A stretch of DNA of 64,000 nt from the NCBI RefSeq assembly GCF_018687675.1, contig NZ_CP061302.1:1066192-1130191 (forward strand). Direction: 5' to 3'. A program made the translations under genes and the position numbers. Below, piece by piece: positions 36,249 to 45,112 of this stretch; the first letter of the stretch is position 1; the number at the start of each line of letters is the position of its first letter. The stretch comes from Polynucleobacter sp. MG-Unter2-18. GTDB taxonomy: Bacteria > Pseudomonadota > Gammaproteobacteria > Burkholderiales > Burkholderiaceae. A model generated the notes under the pieces. It was not told where the DNA came from, did not search any database, and saw only the letters and a list, made by a program, of their open reading frames with translations.

Positions 36249-37226
36249 CTACTTTGCTTTGGGTAAGATTTCTCGTATCGAGTGCAGGAGACTCTGCCAC
36301 TGGTGCTGCAATACATTGGGCGACAAAACTAAGTCCCTAACTCCAGTGGGATGAACCTCTTTTGAAAAGATAGCAGTATTAAGCATCATGTCCCACCAAG
36401 GAAACAAGACGCCAAAGTTACAACCACCTAAAACACCTGGCTTACCTTTAGCCTCATGACCGTAACCTACCGCGTGATGCATCCGGTGATAAATCGGAGA
36501 AATTAACAGATACTTAAAGGGGCCCAGATGAATCTTCAAATTAGCATGTTGCCAACTTTGAATTAACTGACTCAATACCACTAATAAAATAAATTGTGCG
36601 GGTGAAACACCGAACAGTAGAGCAAAGAAGGAGAATACAAACGCATGCATGATGTCATCGACAATGTGATTGCGATCATCAGACCAAGCAGTCATCACTG
36701 TTTGACTGTGATGCAAGGCATGCAGTTGCCACCACCAATTGAAAACATGGGAAGCGCGGTGATATAGATACTCCACAAAATCAAGCAATACAAAGTAAAT
36801 ACAAAAACTCACCAAGGGTATTGATGTCACTGACGGCCACCAAGACTCTACATTCAGCCTGCCGAAACGAAAATCATGCAAGACTGAATCAATCTGAAAG
36901 AAAAATCCAGATAAAGCAATAAATATCAGGCCATGAAAAATACCTAGGCGATGAAATAAAGTGTAAAAAATATCCGCTTTGGAACTTTTTGCAAACCGCT
37001 CTTGTGTCTCTGCAGGAGAAAATCTCTCCCAAACTCTGAGAACCACAGCGATTAGGAAAATCTGGATGCATCCAAATAAGAACCAGTCGATACCGTCAAA
37101 TACATCCTCAGCCATCGACATCAGATCAAATCGATACAGAATCGGCCCAGCCACGTAGGTAAATAAGAATTCTTGAACGCTAGCGTAGGCTGAAGCGATG
37201 GCGGCTATCACAGGGTTTGAGTCCAT
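36249..37226 (-). CDS. Sterol desaturase/fatty acid hydroxylase family protein
   Basis: A 325-residue membrane-bound di-iron protein. The histidine clusters are visible in order: HRASH and LHALHHSQ around residues 157-172 and HRMHHAVG near 243-250, with a further HADN-like NHIVDD stretch between. Four to five hydrophobic helices occur before and between the clusters. Such enzymes hydroxylate or desaturate lipids (fatty acids, sterols, carotenoids, ornithine lipids) with O2; the actual lipid is unknown. It lies 15 bases downstream of a polysaccharide deacetylase gene on the same strand. Confidence 0.88.
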   Translation of the reverse strand: MDSNPVIAAIASAYASVQEFLFTYVAGPILYRFDLMSMAEDVFDGIDWFLFGCIQIFLIAVVLRVWERFSPAETQERFAKSSKADIFYTLFHRLGIFHGLIFIALSGFFFQIDSVLHDFRFGRLNVESWWPSVTSIPLVSFCIYFVLLDFVEYLYHRASHVFNWWWQLHALHHSQTVMTAWSDDRNHIVDDIMHAFVFSFFALLFGVSPAQFILLVVLSQLIQSWQHANLKIHLGPFKYLLISPIYHRMHHAVGYGHEAKGKPGVLGGCNFGVLFPWWDMMLNTAIFSKEVHPTGVRDLVLSPNVLQHQWQSLLHSIREILPKAK

Positions 37227-37241
37227 ATACTTAATTGTGAC

Positions 37242-38012
37242 TTATTTATCGCGTTTTGGCAGAGTTGCAAAACAAAAACCCCGGGCCTTCAAATTCAATA
37301 TCAGCTGCTCTAATACTGCTGGAGCCCAAGGATCCTTGCGCGACCAAATACCTAAGTGAGCCATAGTGATATCGCCATCCTGAAGTTGGCTACTGGCCTT
37401 ATCCAACAGCATTTTGTTGGGATGTGTCTGTGAACTGAGTTCATCACCTAAAAATCCCGCAGGACTCCAGCCAACATGCTGGTAAGAGCATTGATCACCC
37501 ATCCTGATCGAACGGGGCGATGTTTTTCCGCCGGGGGCACGCCAGATTTTTTGAAGACTAGTGCCGGTTAACTCTTTAAAGCGCTCGTCCACTCGTCGGA
37601 TTTCTCGGCAATAAGATGCTTCGTTGTACAGATTTACCACTCCAGCCTTTGGCCCAAATTGTGGCCTTGCAAAGATCTCTCCGCTTGGGCCATCTTTCAC
37701 AAAGTACACATGGTCATAAGTATGACTACCAAAATGATGGCCTTCACGAACGCGATCTTGCCAATACGATTTCCAAGAATCATCTAAAGAAAAATCGCCA
37801 CGGCTAGTTTTTTCATTTGCTAGAAAAAAGGTAGCTTTAACATTTTGACGATTCAAAATATCGGCAATCGTTTGTGCTACAGACATATTGCCGGTGTCAA
37901 ATGTAAGGTAAATCGTTTTTTTACAATTCGCCTCTTGTGAAAAGCTAAGCGAATAGCATGCCGCCAAACAAATAAATGCCGTTAGTTGAGCGAGAGTCGC
38001 AATCCACTGCAT
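37242..38012 (-). CDS. Exported polysaccharide deacetylase (NodB fold)
   Basis: A 256-residue protein with a signal peptide at residues 1-26 (LTAFICLAACYSLSFS). The NodB domain has KTIYLTFDTGNMSVAQTIADIL, where the second Asp of the usual TFDDG is Thr, then GSHTYDH with the two metal-binding His, and IWRAPGGKTSPRS. The catalytic-base Asp is kept but one metal ligand is replaced, a variant I believe is shared by related Burkholderiales proteins. Probably removes N-acetyl groups from a cell-wall or surface glycan; substrate unknown. Adjacent genes encode a lipid hydroxylase and a beta-propeller protein. Confidence 0.85.
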   Translation of the reverse strand: MQWIATLAQLTAFICLAACYSLSFSQEANCKKTIYLTFDTGNMSVAQTIADILNRQNVKATFFLANEKTSRGDFSLDDSWKSYWQDRVREGHHFGSHTYDHVYFVKDGPSGEIFARPQFGPKAGVVNLYNEASYCREIRRVDERFKELTGTSLQKIWRAPGGKTSPRSIRMGDQCSYQHVGWSPAGFLGDELSSQTHPNKMLLDKASSQLQDGDITMAHLGIWSRKDPWAPAVLEQLILNLKARGFCFATLPKRDK

Positions 38013-38021
38013 CTATTTGGG

Positions 38022-39038
38022 CTATTCCCAACTAGCACGCGGTGTAAAGAAGACACCATGAGGAGATCTACCAACAGGAATCACCGAGACCAACTTCATC
38101 GAGGGAATATCAATTACTCCCACCTTTTTAGAAAAGCGGAGAGTAACCCACATGGTTTTTCCATCAGGCGTAATTTCCATATCGTCCGGACCTGCCGGTA
38201 GGCCAGTAATATCGCCCGTTTTTTCTAGGGTCTGCATATTAATCAGGCTGATAGTCGAAGCAATACGATTGGTTACGAACACATGCTTTTTATCGCCTAA
38301 GGGGCGGAAGTTGTGGGCACCCTTTCCAGTAAAGATTCGCTTTACCTCTTTACGGGTTTTCCAATCAATGACTTGAACATAGTCCTCACCAGTAATGCCA
38401 ACCAATATATATTGATCACCGGGCGTCATCCAAACACCTGCTGGTACTTTACCCGTAGTCATTTTCCACATGACAGTCTGGGTATCCAAATCAATTGCCG
38501 CAAGTTCATTGGAATCTTGCAAGGTAACAAAGGCGATCTTGCTGTCTGCTGTAAATGCGACATGACTTGGCGTCTTACCTAGCTTGATTGCTTTAGCTAA
38601 CTTCAGATCTGCCCCTTGCGCTTGGTAGACGTCCACCCTGTCTAAGCGATTGCCGTTTGCAACAAACCACTTATGGTTTGGCGAGTAACCAATTTGGTAA
38701 GGATCAATGATGTCCGGAATTCTGCCAGTCAACTCACCGGTAGTCGGATTCATCAATACAACATCATTACCCGCAGCATTGGCAATCAGCAAAGTCTTTT
38801 GATCAGGAGTCATCATTAAGTGATGAGGCTCTTTTCCAACTGGTACGGTCTTGATCACTTTGCGACTAGGCATATCGATCAGACTGACAGTGGCCTCACC
38901 AGAATTTAAGACTACGGCCAACTTAGGCTCGGGTGCACTGACACCTTGAGCATAGACAACATTTGATAGCCCTACTAGGGCAAACACTGTCAGGATCGAA
39001 ATACTGCCAAATTTGGCTTTACTAATGTAGGTATGCAT
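38022..39038 (-). CDS. Periplasmic YVTN-type beta-propeller protein
   Basis: A 338-residue exported protein. The ATG at 39038 gives a signal peptide (LTVFALVGLSNVVYAQG); a TTG at 39056 would add six residues. Seven repeat units follow with the pattern of the YVTN family: LIDMPSRKVIKTVPVGKEPHH, DLKLAKAIKLGKTPSHVAFT, ... GVIDIPSMKLVSVIPVGRSPHG. Each blade ends with a D..T...I.VG motif. Such propellers act as protein-protein or redox-associated scaffolds; no enzymatic residues can be assigned. Starts just downstream of hrpA. Confidence 0.85.
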   Translation of the reverse strand: MHTYISKAKFGSISILTVFALVGLSNVVYAQGVSAPEPKLAVVLNSGEATVSLIDMPSRKVIKTVPVGKEPHHLMMTPDQKTLLIANAAGNDVVLMNPTTGELTGRIPDIIDPYQIGYSPNHKWFVANGNRLDRVDVYQAQGADLKLAKAIKLGKTPSHVAFTADSKIAFVTLQDSNELAAIDLDTQTVMWKMTTGKVPAGVWMTPGDQYILVGITGEDYVQVIDWKTRKEVKRIFTGKGAHNFRPLGDKKHVFVTNRIASTISLINMQTLEKTGDITGLPAGPDDMEITPDGKTMWVTLRFSKKVGVIDIPSMKLVSVIPVGRSPHGVFFTPRASWE

Positions 39039-39097
39039 GAGCGTTATTGTAAGCAATTGATTCGTCTAACGCAGGCCTTTAAGCAGAATCATTTGAC

Positions 39098-42000
39098 CTA
39101 TCGCAAGCTAGCTAAGACTTTTTCTAGACGCTTTAAGGACATTGGGCTTGGAGTCTTTAACTCCTGGGCATATAAAGCCACTCTTAATTCCTCCAGTTGC
39201 CAGCGAAAATCAGCTAAAGCCTGATCTTCACTGATGGCATATGCCGCAGAGCCATGGCTAGCCTGAAGGAGTTTTTGCCATGGCCTAGCAACCGACTCCC
39301 AGTCTTTTTGACACTGCGCATCCCGGCTAGGGTTAGCGCGCAATTTATCAATTCGCATGGCAATAGCCTTGAGATAGCGAGGGAAATGCACCAACTGGCC
39401 ATAGGGCGTATCTGAAACAAATTTAGAAAAGATGAGACCCTGGACTTGATTCTGAATATCTCCATGGGCAGTAGCTGAGGCAGCCTTTGCTTGGGATAAC
39501 TTCTTTTGAAGATCTGCAAAAGCCTGCAAAGCCGCTAAGGCATGTTTTGCAATCTCCTGCGCAATCAGAGTTAATCGGGGCTTACCCGCTTGCAAACGCT
39601 CTGCAAATTGCTCGGCATTCATGGGTAATGGATCACTCATAAATGCCCGCTCTAAGGCGAGATTCAGAATTTGCTCAGTTAAGTCATCGACTGATCCAAT
39701 ATTGATAAACAACAATCCCAGCTCCCGAATTCCAGGGAGTTGTTTTTGCAAGGCTTTGAGCGTGTCTTTATTCGATAGTGCAAATAATCTACGCAATCCT
39801 TGCCAATGATGTTTTCTAGCTTCCAGCAAATCATCAAACACTTCAAGATCGCATGCTTCAGTACGGTCTACTAAGGCAGGGTATCCAAATAAGGTGCTAT
39901 TGCCTTTCTGAATTTCTAGAGTCTCCGGTAGCTCTCCAAAGTCCCAGCTTCGATAACCGCCCTGCTCTACGGTTTTTACTGAAGATGCATTACCGCTTTG
40001 ATTCATTTTGCCGACAAGCGCCGAGTTATTTACTGGGGCACTGCTCCCAAGCTCATCGTGGACTGCTTGTTGCGCTATGGCTTGAAAGGCTGTGCGGGCA
40101 GTCTCTCCATACTCAGCGCGTAATCGAGATAAATTACGCTCTAACTCCAGTTGGCGGCCGTGCTCATCCACTAGGCGAAAATTCATTGAAGAATGTAGCG
40201 GCAAAGATTCAGGCCTGAAATCAGTCCGCTTAATTTCTAAGCCGCGCTCTTTACGAATATCAGTAATGAGGCTATCCAAAAAGTCGCCTACTCCGAACTG
40301 TTTACTTGATAGCATCCGCTCTAAAAAAGATTTTGCATACTCGGGCAGCGGAACGCAGTGGCGACGTAATTTTTGAGGCAGTGATTTGAGTAATAGCCCA
40401 ATTTTTTCTTCACACATGCCTGGAACTAACCAATCACATCGACGACCATCAACCTGATTCAATAGAGTCAAGGGCACAACCAGCGTTACCCCATCTTTGG
40501 GACTGCCTGGCTCGAAGTGATAAGTCAAACTCAGTTCGCTACCACCAACCATCATCTTTTTAGGATAGCGATCCACCGTAATTCCAGCTGCCTCATGACG
40601 CATTAAATCTGATTTAGCTAAGCGCAAAAGAGTATCGGGTGCCTCTTCAGGAACTCCTTTACTCGCCGATGTCTTTAGCAGCCAGGCTTTCATACTTTCC
40701 CTACTCAGAACATCCTCAGGAATGCGTGAATCATAAAAAGCAAAAAGGAGGTCATCATCCACCAACACATCGGGACGTCGTGAGCGATGCTCTAAAGCCT
40801 CAATCTCTTTAATCAGTCTGCGGTTATGCCAAAAGAATTCAAAACTCACGGGATATTTTTTTCTAGCATCGGCCTCAGTCTCTCGCATCAATGCCGGGGT
40901 ATCCATACGGCCGAACATCTCTTCTTGAACTAAGGCCTGGGTAATAAATAAATTACGCGCATCTGTTGGGTTGTGTGGCTCATAACGCACGCGGCGACCG
41001 TGATAAATGGGGAGTCCATATAAAGTGCCACGCTCAAAGGCCATCACTTCGCCTTGACGACTATCCCAGAAGGGCTCACTCAAGGATTTAATCAGGCGGT
41101 GGGCTGCAACCTTCTCAACCCACCCTGGCTCGATTTTGGCAATCGTGCGAGCATACATACGATTGGTTTCTTGCAGTTCACCAGCCAAAATCCAGGCGCC
41201 GGCCTTTTTGCCAATCGTTGAACCTGGCCAAATAAAGGGACGAATACCGCGAGCGCCCATATAGCTGCCAGTTTTACTACCACGCTCCTGAGATTTTTCG
41301 TCCTCTTCTTTTTTAGCTACATAACCTAAGAGGCCAGTTAATAGCGAAAGATGAACTTGTTCATAAGTAGCGGCGGATGGGTTTTCTTTCCAGCCCTTTT
41401 CAGCCAACATTGTATGTAGCTGGCTATGGACATCGCGCCATTCACGTAAGCGTCTAGGTGATAGAAATTTACTGCGGCACAGATTTTCTAATTGTCGATT
41501 GCTGTGCTTATGCTTTAAGGCATCTTGATACCAATCCCAAAGCTTAACGAAACTTAAAAATTCCGAACGCTCATCCGCAAACTGTAAATGCGCTTGGTCA
41601 GCGGCAGCAGACTGGTCCATGGGTCGATCACGCGGATCTTGTGTAGCCAAAGCAGAGGCGATGACAGTAACCTCACGCAATGCATTGTGCTCCTTGGCAG
41701 CCAATAGCATTCGTCCAATCCGAGGATCTAATGGCAGATCTGCTAACTGCCTACCAATGGGGGTGAGCTTGAATCTGCTATTGCTATCTGTATCGCTACT
41801 AATGGTGGCATCGTCATAAACGATAGCGCCCAACTCATCTAAGAGCTGGACACCATCAGCAATCGCGCGACCTAGAGGTTTATCAATAAACGGAAATTCT
41901 TGAATACGGGGTAAACGTAGAGAACTCATCCGAAGCAACACCGCCGCCAGTGAGCTACGCAAAATTTCTGGATCAGTAAATTTAGGGCGACTTAAATAAT

Positions 42001-43180
42001 CTTGCTCGCTGTAGAGACGAATGCAAATACCATCAGACACACGACCACAACGACCTGCCCTCTGGTTGGCAGCTGCCTGAGAGATTGACTCGATCTGAAG
42101 TTGCTCTACTTTATTGCGATAGGAATAGCGTTTGACGCGCGCTAATCCGCTATCCACCACATAACGAATATTGGGAACGGTTAATGAGGTCTCGGCAACG
42201 TTAGTCGTCAAAATAATACGTCGGCCATTGCCAGGACTAAATACGCGCTCTTGCTCTGCAACTGATTGTCGAGCAAAAAGACTCAAAATTTCGGGATGAA
42301 AACGCTGCTGGAGAACATGGTCTTTTCTGAGAGCTTCAGCACAATCCCGAATCTCCCGCTCTCCCGGCAGAAAGACCAGCACATCACCTGCGCCCGATAC
42401 ACCCTCACGCCATACTTTTGCAATTGCTTCTGTTACAGCGTCAGAAAGCTCCTTAGCTTCTTTGGATTCCTTTTTTCCGTCAGGCTTAGCATCAGGTTCC
42501 AGCGGCTCATAACGTTGCTCAACCGGGAAAAGTCGCCCACTCACCTCAATCACTGGAGCAGACTTACCATTTATTGCGAAATGATCCGAAAAATGCTTGG
42601 CATCAATGGTCGCTGAGGTAATGATCAATTTCAGGTCTGGGCGTTTGGGTAGTAACTGTCGCAGATAACCCAATAGAAAATCAATATTGAGGCTGCGTTC
42701 ATGAGCCTCATCAATAATGAGGGTATCGTAGGCACGAAGCTGTGGGTCTCGCTGCGTTTCTGCGAGCAAGATACCGTCGGTCATCAACTTAATTGAAGCG
42801 CCCTGGCTGGTCTTATCAGCAAAGCGCACTTGGTAACCCACATCTTGACCTATTGGAGTACCCAGCTCCTGGGCAATACGCTTTGCAGTGGCTGTAGCAG
42901 CGATACGGCGAGGTTGCGTATGACCAATAAGGCGGCCACTATTAATGGTGCCCCTGCCAAGATCTAAACAGATTTTGGGTAATTGGGTTGTTTTGCCCGA
43001 CCCAGTCTCTCCACAAACAATCACAACCTGATGGGAGCTCAAGGCATCCTTGATGATTTGGCGCTGGCTTGATACCGGCAACTCCTCCGGAAAGCGAATC
43101 TCTAGCCGTCGAAGGGTGTTGGAAGCAGGCACAGTCACGGAGCTTGCTTTGGGTTTTTGTTGGTTTAATGGCTCTTGCAC
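39098..43180 (-). CDS. hrpA: ATP-dependent RNA helicase HrpA
   Basis: A 1360-residue DEAH-box helicase that rescues stalled ribosomes. Walker A is GETGSGKTTQLP at about residue 56-67, motif II DEAH in LIIDEAHERSLN, motif III SATID, motif VI QRAGRCGR, then the OB-fold/HA2 region and the long HrpA C-terminal domain (residues about 800-1360; SREQ-like SMNFRLVDEHGR, QLELERNLSRLRAEYG). Length agrees with E. coli HrpA (1300). The start shown is a GTG without a strong ribosome site, so it could begin downstream at another GTG. It is divergent from argA with 17 bases between the starts. Confidence 0.95.
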   Translation of the reverse strand: MQEPLNQQKPKASSVTVPASNTLRRLEIRFPEELPVSSQRQIIKDALSSHQVVIVCGETGSGKTTQLPKICLDLGRGTINSGRLIGHTQPRRIAATATAKRIAQELGTPIGQDVGYQVRFADKTSQGASIKLMTDGILLAETQRDPQLRAYDTLIIDEAHERSLNIDFLLGYLRQLLPKRPDLKLIITSATIDAKHFSDHFAINGKSAPVIEVSGRLFPVEQRYEPLEPDAKPDGKKESKEAKELSDAVTEAIAKVWREGVSGAGDVLVFLPGEREIRDCAEALRKDHVLQQRFHPEILSLFARQSVAEQERVFSPGNGRRIILTTNVAETSLTVPNIRYVVDSGLARVKRYSYRNKVEQLQIESISQAAANQRAGRCGRVSDGICIRLYSEQDYLSRPKFTDPEILRSSLAAVLLRMSSLRLPRIQEFPFIDKPLGRAIADGVQLLDELGAIVYDDATISSDTDSNSRFKLTPIGRQLADLPLDPRIGRMLLAAKEHNALREVTVIASALATQDPRDRPMDQSAAADQAHLQFADERSEFLSFVKLWDWYQDALKHKHSNRQLENLCRSKFLSPRRLREWRDVHSQLHTMLAEKGWKENPSAATYEQVHLSLLTGLLGYVAKKEEDEKSQERGSKTGSYMGARGIRPFIWPGSTIGKKAGAWILAGELQETNRMYARTIAKIEPGWVEKVAAHRLIKSLSEPFWDSRQGEVMAFERGTLYGLPIYHGRRVRYEPHNPTDARNLFITQALVQEEMFGRMDTPALMRETEADARKKYPVSFEFFWHNRRLIKEIEALEHRSRRPDVLVDDDLLFAFYDSRIPEDVLSRESMKAWLLKTSASKGVPEEAPDTLLRLAKSDLMRHEAAGITVDRYPKKMMVGGSELSLTYHFEPGSPKDGVTLVVPLTLLNQVDGRRCDWLVPGMCEEKIGLLLKSLPQKLRRHCVPLPEYAKSFLERMLSSKQFGVGDFLDSLITDIRKERGLEIKRTDFRPESLPLHSSMNFRLVDEHGRQLELERNLSRLRAEYGETARTAFQAIAQQAVHDELGSSAPVNNSALVGKMNQSGNASSVKTVEQGGYRSWDFGELPETLEIQKGNSTLFGYPALVDRTEACDLEVFDDLLEARKHHWQGLRRLFALSNKDTLKALQKQLPGIRELGLLFINIGSVDDLTEQILNLALERAFMSDPLPMNAEQFAERLQAGKPRLTLIAQEIAKHALAALQAFADLQKKLSQAKAASATAHGDIQNQVQGLIFSKFVSDTPYGQLVHFPRYLKAIAMRIDKLRANPSRDAQCQKDWESVARPWQKLLQASHGSAAYAISEDQALADFRWQLEELRVALYAQELKTPSPMSLKRLEKVLASLR

Positions 43181-43188
43181 CCTATAAT
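43160..43188 (+). promoter_or_regulatory. Putative argA promoter, near-leaderless
   Basis: A perfect -10 TATAAT (43183-43188) and TTGGTT (43160-43165) with a 17-base spacer. Transcription would start near 43195, three bases before the argA ATG at 43198, with no Shine-Dalgarno site. The -35 lies inside the beginning of hrpA. Confidence 0.5.
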
Positions 43189-43197
43189 TTTCTCACT

Positions 43198-44562
43198 ATG
43201 CCAACAAATGCACCGAATCCCGGCTCAAATGCCGAAGAATCCAGCTCTAACTTTCCTTTTGTAGGATGGTTGCGTGACGTTGCGCCCTATATCCACAGCT
43301 TCCGTGAGAAGACCTTTGTCATTGCCTTTGCTGGTGAGCTAGCTCAAGAAATTGGCCTAGAAAATCTGATTGAAGATATCGCCATGTTGCACGCCATGGG
43401 TATGCGCATTGTTTTGGTTCATGGCATACGCCCTCAAATTGAAGAGCAGTTAATGCTCCGCAATATTAAGAGCCAATTTGGTCAAAGCGCAATGCATAGC
43501 TATCGGATTACCGATGCAGCAGCCCTAGAATGCGTCAAAGAAGCTGCTGGTGAATTGCGCTTAGATATCGAGGCAGCATTTAGTCGGGGATTACCCAACA
43601 CTCCGATGGCAGGCTCACGAATATCTGTTATCTCTGGCAACTTTATTACAGCAATGCCGGTAGGCGTCGTTGAGGGAATTGATTACATCCATACTGGCTT
43701 AGTGCGTAAAGTAGATTCCACCTCTATTAAGCTCTCACTCGACAGCAATAAGATCGTACTGCTCTCACCATTGGGATTCTCGCCAACTGGTCAAGCATTT
43801 AATCTTGCTTTTGAGGATGTAGCTGCCTCTACTGCTGCAGCACTCAAAGCAGATAAATTGATTTTCTTAAGTCCTTATGCAGGCTTGAAAGATGAGGAGG
43901 ATGACTTCATCACTGAACTCTCAATGCCCCAGCTTCAAGAATACGTAGCCCAACATCCAGAGCTAGACCTAGGCATGAAAAGTTTGTTGAATATTTCTGG
44001 AAGAGCTATTCGTGCTGGTGTAAGTCGAGTGCACTTTTTACCTTGTAATCAAGATGGCGCCCTCCTAGAGGAACTCTTTACCCATGACGGTATTGGCATG
44101 ATGTTAGCCTCATCGGATATTGAGAATTTGCGTGAAGCCAATCAAGATGACGTTGGCGGTATTTTGCAGCTTACTAGCCCGCTGGAAGAAGAAGGTATTT
44201 TGGCTGCACGAGGTCAAGATGTAATTGAGCGTGATATTCAGCGCTTCTCTGTGATTGAGCATGACCGCGTTCTCTTTGGATGCGCAGCCCTCTTCCCATT
44301 CCCGAATGGCGTAGGTGAACTTGCTTGTCTCGCAGTAGATCCCGATGTTCAAGGCTCAGGCGATGGAGAGCGTTTGCTTAAGCGGGTCGAGATGAGAGCA
44401 AAACGGGAAGGTATCAAGAAGCTTTTCGTCTTGACGACCAGAACAGAGCATTGGTTTTTGAAGCGCGGCTTTAAGCGCGCTTCGGTAGACGACCTTCCAG
44501 AAGAAAGAAAGCAAATTTACAACTGGGATCGCAAATCGATGGTGTTGACCAAAGATCTGTAA
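43198..44562 (+). CDS. argA: N-acetylglutamate synthase
   Basis: A 454-residue enzyme making N-acetylglutamate, the first step of arginine synthesis. The N-terminal two-thirds is an amino-acid-kinase fold (KTFVIAFAGELAQE; HAMGMRIVLVHGIRPQIEEQL) that binds arginine for feedback control; the C-terminal third is a GNAT acetyltransferase (LACLAVDPDVQGSGDGERLLKRVE, and the end FKRASVDDLP). I chose the ATG at 43198 because earlier in-frame starts would lie inside hrpA. Length is close to E. coli ArgA (443). The promoter placement suggests an almost leaderless transcript. Confidence 0.94.
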   Translation: MPTNAPNPGSNAEESSSNFPFVGWLRDVAPYIHSFREKTFVIAFAGELAQEIGLENLIEDIAMLHAMGMRIVLVHGIRPQIEEQLMLRNIKSQFGQSAMHSYRITDAAALECVKEAAGELRLDIEAAFSRGLPNTPMAGSRISVISGNFITAMPVGVVEGIDYIHTGLVRKVDSTSIKLSLDSNKIVLLSPLGFSPTGQAFNLAFEDVAASTAAALKADKLIFLSPYAGLKDEEDDFITELSMPQLQEYVAQHPELDLGMKSLLNISGRAIRAGVSRVHFLPCNQDGALLEELFTHDGIGMMLASSDIENLREANQDDVGGILQLTSPLEEEGILAARGQDVIERDIQRFSVIEHDRVLFGCAALFPFPNGVGELACLAVDPDVQGSGDGERLLKRVEMRAKREGIKKLFVLTTRTEHWFLKRGFKRASVDDLPEERKQIYNWDRKSMVLTKDL

Positions 44563-44618
44563 CAAATTATTCGTTTTATATTTTCTCTTTAGTACACCGT
44601 ATTTGAAAGGCAACACAA

Positions 44619-44891
44619 ATGGCACGCATGGTTCAATGCATCAAACTCAACAAAGAAGCTGAAGGCATGGACTTCGCTCCACTACCAGGCGATCTCGGTA
44701 AGAAAGTTTGGAATCAAGTCTCCAAAGAGGCCTGGGCCGCTTGGTTGAAGCACCAAACTATGCTCATTAATGAGAATCGCCTTAATATGGCCGACCCTCG
44801 TGCTCGTCAGTACCTCCTAAAGCAAGTTGAAAAATACTTTTTTGAAGGCGGCGCAGACATGGCCCAAGGTTACGTACCACCAGCGGAGTAA
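44619..44891 (+). CDS. yggX: Fe(II)-trafficking protein YggX
   Basis: A 90-residue cytosolic protein protecting iron-sulfur clusters from oxidative damage. It shows the full family pattern: [19 protein letters not shown] with the single conserved Cys, [29 protein letters not shown] and [10 protein letters not shown]. Length matches (E. coli 91). The start has GAAAGG upstream. Not linked to mutY, its usual partner in enterobacteria. A structured RNA gene follows. Confidence 0.96.
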   Translation: MARMVQCIKLNKEAEGMDFAPLPGDLGKKVWNQVSKEAWAAWLKHQTMLINENRLNMADPRARQYLLKQVEKYFFEGGADMAQGYVPPAE

Positions 44892-44908
44892 TGATTTCTG
44901 AATATTGC

Positions 44909-44937
44909 TTGACGAGTTAAATTCAAAGGCATAGGAT
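44909..44937 (+). promoter_or_regulatory. Promoter of the structured RNA
   Basis: TTGACG (44909-44914) and TAGGAT (44932-44937) with a 17-base spacer, 5/6 and 4/6 matches. The predicted start, about 44944, coincides with the first base of the first RNA hairpin. There is no ORF after it on this strand before the terminator at 45073-45110. Confidence 0.6.
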
Positions 44938-44943
44938 GGAATC

Positions 44944-45110
44944 GTAGTCAGTCAGTTTTTGTGATCGACTACATTGGCGAAAGCCACTACTCGTAAGCAT
45001 ATCTATATGCTTATGGGCATCGGGAACTTAAATTCTTCCCCGTGCCCGCGTCATGAATCATCATGACAAACAAACCCGATGGATCAGCTTGCTGCCCCGT
45101 CGGGTTTTTT
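44944..45110 (+). ncRNA. Candidate structured small RNA, about 167 nt, unidentified
   Basis: An RNA-gene-like unit between yggX and rpiA. After a good promoter, the transcript would fold into a series: GTAGTC/GACTAC (44944-44949/44967-44972); TGGC-GAAA-GCCA with a GNRA tetraloop (44975-44986); TAAGCATA/TATGCTTA with a four-base loop (44994-45013); GGGCA-CGGG/CCCG-TGCCC with one bulge (45015-45047); GTCATGA/TCATGAC with a four-base loop (45050-45067); then a terminator. It has no open reading frame and the next gene (rpiA) is on the opposite strand, so it is not a leader. I do not recognise it as 6S, SRP, RNase P or tmRNA. Function unknown. Confidence 0.6.
45073..45110 (+). terminator. Intrinsic terminator of the structured RNA
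   Basis: AACCCGA (45073-45079) and TCGGGTT (45100-45106) form a 7-bp stem, with an inner CAG-CTTG-CTG mini-hairpin, followed by TTTT to 45110. It abuts the rpiA stop codon, and on the minus strand it may partly end rpiA too. Confidence 0.8.
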
Positions 45111-45112
45111 AA

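Noticed and set aside
39853..40218. A 121-codon plus-strand ORF
   Set aside because: It lies antisense inside hrpA, which is intact with full family motifs.
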